In this document: in pieces, positions 59,212 to 64,000 of the stretch
Numbering within the stretch: the stretch's first letter is position 1
Layout: each line of letters opens with the position of its first letter
Assembly (NCBI GenBank): GCA_042408965.1
Contig: JBHOQN010000026.1
Span: forward strand, 32,646 to 96,645
Direction: 5' to 3'
Length of the DNA: 64,000 bases
DNA from: Thermogemmatispora sp042408965
Lineage (GTDB): Bacteria > Chloroflexota > Ktedonobacteria > Ktedonobacterales > Ktedonobacteraceae
Translations under genes and position numbers: made by a program
Notes under the pieces: generated by a model
What the model was told of the DNA's origin: nothing
Databases searched by the model: none
The model's input: only the letters and a program-made list of their open reading frames with translations

Positions 59212-59452
59212 TGAGGCAGCCTGTGGAGCATGCAGGGACGGGGACGCTGGAGACCGGGCTACCGTTCTCAGCCGACCCGCGCCTGTTTGCTCTTCTCCCT
59301 CACCAGGGTGACATCATGACGACGGCGTCGCGATTGCAGGGGAACTCTGGCCATGTGAGCCAGCAGCGCTGACCATCTCTGTTCACGTTCGGATCGGGCG
59401 GGCGCAGCGTTCGCCCTGGTCCACGCTGTGCACAATAAAGGAGCCACCAGTC

Positions 59453-60529
59453 ATGATTGTCGTAATGAAGACGCATTGTAGTGAAGCCGCTATCGAGAAC
59501 GTGCTCAAGTTCCTGGAAAAGGAGGGTCTTACGGGTCATCCCTCGCGCGGTGTCGAGCGAACCATCATCGGTGTGCTTGGTTCGGTCAATTCCCAGGGGC
59601 GCCCCGGTGGTGGGGCGATTACGCCGGCTCTGGGCGAAGCCCTGGAGGCGCTTCCCGAAGTGGAGAGCGTGCTACGTGTCTCGAAGCCCTACAAGCTGGC
59701 CAGCCGGGAGTTTCATCCCGATGATAGCGTGGTGGAGGTGCCTGTTGCCTGTGTCGCTGGCGGCAAGGTCAGCATCGGCGGCGGCCAGGTGGTGATGATG
59801 GCCGGCCCCTGTACCGTGGAGAGTGAGACGCAACTCATGACCACGGCCGAGGCGGTGCGCAAGGCGGGGGCTGTGATTCTGCGTGGCGGGGCGTTCAAGC
59901 CATCGACCTCGCCCTACGGCTTCCGCGGTCTGGGCGAGGAGGGCCTCAAGCTCCTCGCCAGGGCGTCGCGCGAGTTTGGCATGGCCGTGGTCACTGAGGT
60001 CATGACTCCTGCCGACGTGCCGCTGGTCTGTGAGTACGCGGATATTCTGCAGATTGGCACACGCAACATGCAGAACTACATGCTGCTCGATGAGGTCGGT
60101 CGCGCTCAGAAGCCGGTCCTGCTCAAGCGTGGCATGGCGGCTACGATCGAAGAGTGGCTGCTGGCTGCTGAGTATATTCTCTCGCAGGGCAATCGTCAGG
60201 TGATTCTCTGTGAGCGCGGGATTCGCACGTTTGAGCGCACGACGCGCAATACGATGGACCTCAGCGCGATCCCTCTGATCGAGCGGCTCTCGCATCTGCC
60301 GATCGTCTCGGATCCCAGCCAGGGGACGGGCCGGCGTGATCTGGTGGCCCCCATGACGCTGGCCTCGGTCGCTGCTGGCTGCGATGGCCTCCTGATTGAG
60401 GTGCATCCCAATCCCGACGTGGCACTCAAGGACGGCGCTCAGTCTCTGACCATTGAGCAGTTTCAGGAACTGATGCCGCGAGCGCAGGCCGTGGCTCAGG
60501 CCATTGGGCGCTCGTTTGTGATCGAGTAG
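59453..60529 (+). CDS. aroF: 3-deoxy-7-phosphoheptulonate (DAHP) synthase, type I-beta
   Basis: The 358-residue enzyme starts the shikimate pathway by joining PEP and erythrose-4-phosphate. Residues 1-70 form the ferredoxin-like regulatory domain of the Thermotoga-type enzymes (MIVVMKTHCSEAAIENVL onwards), and residues 95-350 the TIM barrel. The barrel has MAGPCTVES, LRGGAFKPSTSPYGFRG, TEVMTPADVPLV, IGTRNMQNYMLL, VLLKRGMAATIEEW and DPSQGTGRRDLV. It follows aroH by 241 bases; that gap contains no ORF I can support. Being last in the trp group, it could raise chorismate supply together with trp genes. Confidence 0.94.
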   Translation: MIVVMKTHCSEAAIENVLKFLEKEGLTGHPSRGVERTIIGVLGSVNSQGRPGGGAITPALGEALEALPEVESVLRVSKPYKLASREFHPDDSVVEVPVACVAGGKVSIGGGQVVMMAGPCTVESETQLMTTAEAVRKAGAVILRGGAFKPSTSPYGFRGLGEEGLKLLARASREFGMAVVTEVMTPADVPLVCEYADILQIGTRNMQNYMLLDEVGRAQKPVLLKRGMAATIEEWLLAAEYILSQGNRQVILCERGIRTFERTTRNTMDLSAIPLIERLSHLPIVSDPSQGTGRRDLVAPMTLASVAAGCDGLLIEVHPNPDVALKDGAQSLTIEQFQELMPRAQAVAQAIGRSFVIE

Positions 60530-60888
60530 TGCCGTATGGAGGCGAGCTTGCCGGTGACCAGACCACTGGCCGGTTGCGAGCCGTCTCCATTCCAGTCTGG
60601 CGGCCGGTCGGCGTAAGGGCGGGCCGCGAGCTGATTCGGTCCGACCATCGCCACGACGACTCGGATGTGCTGCAACGGCTCGACCGTGACGTACCGCTCA
60701 GCATAGTCTGATCCGTCGCCTGCTCGGCCATGCCGATCCACTGCGATGGGAGAGGCGGAAGGAGTGGAGCCATGCTGACCGCATCTGCTACTGGACGAGC
60801 ACTGCAGAGCTGCGGCGCCGCGATTTCACTCAGATCGAACCGATCTTGCAGTTCTGCTGATCGCGCGGCGCTGCGGTCGGGGTCCCTG
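60530..60888. other. 359-base region between convergent genes
   Basis: It lies between the DAHP synthase stop and the stop of the leftward hydrolase. I see no supported gene, RNA or strong terminator. Open frames here are short and without family resemblance. Confidence 0.4.
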
Positions 60889-62682
60889 CTAGGTAAAGTT
60901 CGGCTCTCCCATCATATTGATGCAAGAGGCGTCCGGTTGTTGCAGGGGATTGCTGAGAAACTCGCTCATGATCAGGTCGGGACAGCTATTGGTGAGGAAG
61001 ACGCCGTGGCCGGTCCCTGGGAATACGAAGAGGTAGCTGTGGCTCAGCGTCTGCATGGCCTGCCGAGCATTGGCGGTTGGCGTGATCGGGTCATATTCCC
61101 CAGAGAGAATCAGCGTGGGCAAGGTGCTCTGCACCGCTTGCTTTTGCTGCGCTGGGACGGGGGGCGCATTCCAGGCCTGGCAGACCGTGTAATCGGCCTG
61201 GAGGCTGGCCAGCATGCCTGGCTGGAGATCGGTCTGCAGGCTATGCGCGGCGGTCTCCAGGCCCTGCAGCGAGGTGTAGCGCATATCTTCTCCGCATTCG
61301 ACCGAGTAGTACATGCCGTAGCTGATATCGTTCCTCAAGATCAGCAGGCCATAGGTCTGAGAGATGATCGTGTACTGGCCGTGGTCGATCTGGTCGATGG
61401 CCCGTGGCAGGTCAGGAATAAAGCTGGTGACGTAGAGCGATGAGAAGAGCCAGCTCACCAGACCATCGCCGTTGAGCAGCACGGGGCCGTACTGGACGTC
61501 GTTAAAGGTGACGGGGTGGGCATTGAGCCGCTCGACCAGGTGGTAGAACATGCTCTGGAGCTGGGGGTAGCGCTGGCGGCAGGTGGTGCTGGCCTGGCAG
61601 CCCTTGAAGAGGGTATCGAAGGCGTGCTGCATGGCCGCTGGATAGCTTGTGAAGAGATTGCTCTGCGTGGGGACCGTCGAGTCGAGGATCACGCTGTGCA
61701 GATCCTGGGGAAAGAGGCGCATGACCGTCAGTGCCAGGCGCGTTCCATAGGAGACCCCATAGAGATCGACCTGGCGGTAGCCTAGCGCGTGAATCAGATC
61801 ATGGACATCCTGGGCGTCGGCGATGGTGGTGTAGGCGCTCAGGCGGATGCCTGCGCCTGTTAAGCGGTCGTGGCAGGCGCGCATGGCCTGCACGTAGTCA
61901 GCATCGTTGGCGTTACGGCTCAGATTTACGTCCTGCGTGGCACGGTTATACTGGTCAACCTCTTTGCAGTAGAGGGAGGGCGTTGAGTAGCCAGTGCCGC
62001 GCTGATCGAAGATGATGAACTCGCGACCCAGGGTGACATTGTCGCGATTCTCCTGATTGATGTAGGGGCCAAGTTCGCTGAGGGTTGCCCCGCCCGGTCC
62101 ACCTGAAAGGTAGAGGAAGGGGAGAGAGGCCGTGCCTGCATGGGCGGCCTGAAAAATAGCCACCGCCAGTTGGATCTGACGTCCCTGGGGCTGGCTGCGA
62201 TCCTCAGGTACGGTGAGAAAACCGCAGGTCAGATCGCGTCCTACCATGATCCCTGTCCCTGGCTGGAAGGGGCAGGCTGCCTCTCGAAATGCTCCTGAGC
62301 GAGTGGGCGTGGCGGTGGCGCTCGGACCGCGGGTGGTGACTGGGGTTGGCAGTGTCGCAGTTCCCTGGGCACTCCGGCTGGCCAGGTAGAGCGCCAGACC
62401 GCCGCTGATCAGGGCCAGCAGGGCGAGCAGGCTGGCGAAGATCAGGACGAGGCGTGTGGCCGACCTTCTGCGAGGTGGGCGGATAGGTGGCATGCTTCCA
62501 GGGCCGGCAGGTCCTCTGGAGGCCGGTGAAGTCGGCCAGGGGCTGGCTGATGGAGTGCCGGCATTGAGTCTCGGCCCTCGGTATGGCGGAGAGACATATT
62601 CGTAGTATGGGGGCTCTTCGTGCAGAGGAACAGGTTGTTCTGACTCCGGATGGTCATCATGCGGAGGACGGTGATCTGTCAT
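60889..62682 (-). CDS. membrane-anchored S33-type alpha/beta hydrolase with TAP-like C-terminus
   Basis: The 597-residue protein has a Pro-rich cytoplasmic N-terminus, one membrane helix near residues 72-98 (LVLIFASLLALLALISGG), and an extracellular alpha/beta hydrolase domain. The nucleophile is in DLYGVSYGTRLAL near residue 275, the Asp in SGEYDPITP and the His in PGTGHGVFL, with the TAP-like C-terminal segment around them. This is the tripeptidyl-aminopeptidase/proline-iminopeptidase branch, so surface peptide cleavage is plausible. Cys residues at LYCKEV, ACHD, GCQ, CRQR and CGED may form disulfides. The ATG at 62682 follows AAAGGTG. Confidence 0.82.
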   Translation of the reverse strand: MTDHRPPHDDHPESEQPVPLHEEPPYYEYVSPPYRGPRLNAGTPSASPWPTSPASRGPAGPGSMPPIRPPRRRSATRLVLIFASLLALLALISGGLALYLASRSAQGTATLPTPVTTRGPSATATPTRSGAFREAACPFQPGTGIMVGRDLTCGFLTVPEDRSQPQGRQIQLAVAIFQAAHAGTASLPFLYLSGGPGGATLSELGPYINQENRDNVTLGREFIIFDQRGTGYSTPSLYCKEVDQYNRATQDVNLSRNANDADYVQAMRACHDRLTGAGIRLSAYTTIADAQDVHDLIHALGYRQVDLYGVSYGTRLALTVMRLFPQDLHSVILDSTVPTQSNLFTSYPAAMQHAFDTLFKGCQASTTCRQRYPQLQSMFYHLVERLNAHPVTFNDVQYGPVLLNGDGLVSWLFSSLYVTSFIPDLPRAIDQIDHGQYTIISQTYGLLILRNDISYGMYYSVECGEDMRYTSLQGLETAAHSLQTDLQPGMLASLQADYTVCQAWNAPPVPAQQKQAVQSTLPTLILSGEYDPITPTANARQAMQTLSHSYLFVFPGTGHGVFLTNSCPDLIMSEFLSNPLQQPDASCINMMGEPNFT

Positions 62683-62780
62683 TACGCACACCTTTCTAGT
62701 GCAGCCCTGGCCAGGAGGGTGGTTGCGTTCTCTGGCGTCTCCTCGACCCTGATACCCCTCTCTTCGTGCCCGCGGGTCTG

Positions 62781-63275
62781 CTAGAGATCGCTCTCCAGAG
62801 ATCGGTTGACGCTGGCTCTCCAGGCGGCCTGTGCCTGTTGTAGCTGCAGTAATTCGCGCTCCAGCTCCATGATGCGTTGCTGGAGGACCTGTTTCTGTTG
62901 TTGTGGTCCCATCAGGCGAACATCTTCCATGGCCTTATAGCCCCAGCGTAGCAGGCCTCGAGGGACGAAGGCCGCGGTCATGTAGTACTGAGAGCGCACA
63001 TTGGCCAGGTTGTTGTTGATCTGTTGCAGATCGAGCTTCAGGGCTTTAATCTGCAATCTGAGTTGCTGAATCTGGTCGCGGTAGGGGTCTTGCGGCCTGG
63101 CGCGGCGCCGCCCCTGGCGTCTGGCCGGTGGCGCCGGCTGGGCCTCAAGGGCGATCGGCGCTGGCAGGGCTTCCACGATGGGCTCGGACGGCCCAGACGT
63201 CTGGAGTGGGGCGCCACAGTTCGTACAGAAGCGCGCCCCGTCCTCAAACCGTGTACCACACTGTGAACAGAACAT
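62781..63275 (-). CDS. zinc-ribbon protein with coiled coil
   Basis: The 164-residue protein begins with a zinc ribbon (FCSQCGTRFEDGARFCTNCG). A Pro/Ala-rich linker and a basic patch (RRQGRRRARPQ) follow, then two coiled-coil helices (residues about 70-100 and 130-155, rich in Gln and Leu). The middle has a short hydrophobic stretch (YMTAAFVPRGLLRWGY) that is too polar for a clear membrane helix. The function is unknown; the ribbon is like that of the protein at 40575. The ATG at 63275 has GGGGGGAG upstream. Confidence 0.6.
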   Translation of the reverse strand: MFCSQCGTRFEDGARFCTNCGAPLQTSGPSEPIVEALPAPIALEAQPAPPARRQGRRRARPQDPYRDQIQQLRLQIKALKLDLQQINNNLANVRSQYYMTAAFVPRGLLRWGYKAMEDVRLMGPQQQKQVLQQRIMELERELLQLQQAQAAWRASVNRSLESDL

Positions 63276-63564
63276 GGAGACCACTCCCCCCTGATGAGAA
63301 TCGTTTCTGTTGCTTCAAACGAGAGCGATCGAAATATTTTGCTCTGAGATTATAGCAGATAGGGGTGTATCCGGCAGGGTGGGCGTTGCTCTCTTTGTCT
63401 CCAGGTGAGCCGGTCGCAGGAGAGTCGGTACTGGCTGGCCTGGATGGGGAGGGGACCAGTGCTGGTAATGGGTGAGGGAGAAGGCCGGGCCTCTACTGCG
63501 ACGGTGAACAGTCAGGAGTGAGCAGATGCCCCCTCTGCTGCTCACCGAAGGCAGGCTCGTTCTC

Positions 63565-63903
63565 TCAGAATCTCCAGTCGGTGCGTGTGCTGATGGTGCC
63601 GTATTCCCACCGCATGACGTGTTTGACATTCACGCGGTAGAGGTTGCATCCCTCTTCGAGGATCGTCGCCCTGGCGCCGCTGTAGGGGTCCACGTATTTG
63701 CTCTGGTAGGCACTATCGATGCGCTGCCGCTCATCCTCGTCCGTGACGAGGGTGGCTTCGCCTTCCAGAATGATAACGTCATCGCCGTCTCCGCAGTGGA
63801 CGACGGTCCAGGGCTGGTGGGCCAGATTGCGTGCCTTTTGCGAATCGTACCCGCTGGTAAACTGACACTCTCCCGCATAGAATGCGGGAGGTTCTTCTTT
63901 CAT
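63565..63903 (-). pseudogene. pyridoxamine-5'-phosphate-oxidase-fold protein, N-terminus missing
   Basis: From FTSGYDSQKARNLAHQP onwards the 112-codon frame matches the second half of the FMN-binding split-barrel family (PNPOx-like), ending WEYGTISTRTDWRF. The first half of the domain (about 50 residues) is absent. The frame starts instead with MKEEPPAFYAGECQ, most of which is encoded by a perfect hairpin at 63870-63890. It may be a truncated remnant or still expressed from the ATG at 63903 (AAGGTGG just upstream). FMN binding is doubtful without the missing strands. Confidence 0.6.
63870..63890. repeat. perfect hairpin at the break point of the truncated gene
   Basis: CTCCCGCAT (63870-63878), loop AGA, ATGCGGGAG (63882-63890). 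It is like the end hairpins of IS200/IS605-type elements and lies where homology to the PNPOx family stops. Confidence 0.6.
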
Positions 63904-63927
63904 CCAGCCACCTTGCCCATCTTCCTC

Positions 63928-64000
63928 CTAGGAGAGAGACGGGTAGCGGGTGTCTGTCCAGAAGCGTTGCGTACCTTCTTCGAGGTACCCGTTTCCGATT
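63928..64000 (-). CDS. C-terminal end of an unidentified leftward gene
   Basis: An open frame enters from the right window edge and ends in TAG at 63928-63930. The last 23 residues (GYLEEGTQRFWTDTRYPSL and Ser) have a coding-like composition but are too short to identify. The gap to the next leftward ATG is 24 bases. Confidence 0.4.
   Translation of the reverse strand, partial: IGNGYLEEGTQRFWTDTRYPSLS

Noticed and set aside
59316..59372. 18-codon ORF before DAHP synthase as an attenuator leader peptide
   Set aside because: It has no Trp, Phe or Tyr codon run and no terminator/antiterminator pair that I can see.

Overview
The window is a gene-dense, GC-rich stretch of bacterial chromosome. 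Short Shine-Dalgarno-led genes lie on both strands, and there is no rRNA, tRNA or CRISPR array that I could recognise. The content suggests a Chloroflexota bacterium of the Ktedonobacteria type, possibly thermophilic: aerobic CO-dehydrogenase-type maturation genes, a GH15 glycosidase, a T-box leader, DUF1786, LCP and MurJ without LPS genes, and several TnpB elements. This placement is inferred from gene content and style, not from a marker gene.

Layout. 1-3200: the end of an M29 aminopeptidase, then three leftward genes (SDR epimerase, a six-helix membrane protein, a winged-helix-like protein). 3201-6410: a gene-poor stretch and two tnpB genes of different lineages in tandem, the second frameshifted. 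6556-10440: a MoxR ATPase, a vWA protein and two XdhC-type proteins, which look like the maturation arm of a molybdenum CO dehydrogenase or xanthine dehydrogenase. 10450-16900: envelope and signalling genes, namely an LCP ligase, a degenerate kinase fused to an FHA domain, homoserine dehydrogenase and a MurJ flippase with a long cytoplasmic tail. 17000-33980: mixed metabolism (ManC, gamma-glutamyltransferase-like, glycosyltransferase, PepF, hydrolase, endonuclease III, thioredoxin reductase, GH15, DUF1786, SCP2, QueD). 34146-38752: a type II topoisomerase pair. 39060-43056: an XRE-TPR regulator, zinc-ribbon, J-domain, BrkB and DUF3307 proteins. 43139-43470: a decayed tnpB start. 43456-50114: O-antigen-ligase-like protein, GSA-aminomutase-like protein, DtxR regulator, PAP2 phosphatase, histidine phosphatase.

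50111-60529 is the most coherent block. A consensus promoter and a T-box leader with a UGG (Trp) specifier precede trpS. The complete tryptophan pathway follows on the same strand: trpE, trpG, trpD, a trpC-trpF fusion, trpB and trpA, then an AroH-type chorismate mutase and DAHP synthase. Uncharged tRNA-Trp would thus raise charging capacity directly and, if transcription reads through, tryptophan synthesis and aromatic precursor supply as well.

60889-64000 holds a secreted or anchored S33-type hydrolase, a zinc-ribbon coiled-coil protein, an N-terminally truncated flavin/FMN-binding-fold gene and the last codons of another leftward gene. Many transcript ends carry GC-rich perfect hairpins without a U-tract; only the T-box terminator and the one at 48356 look like classical intrinsic terminators.
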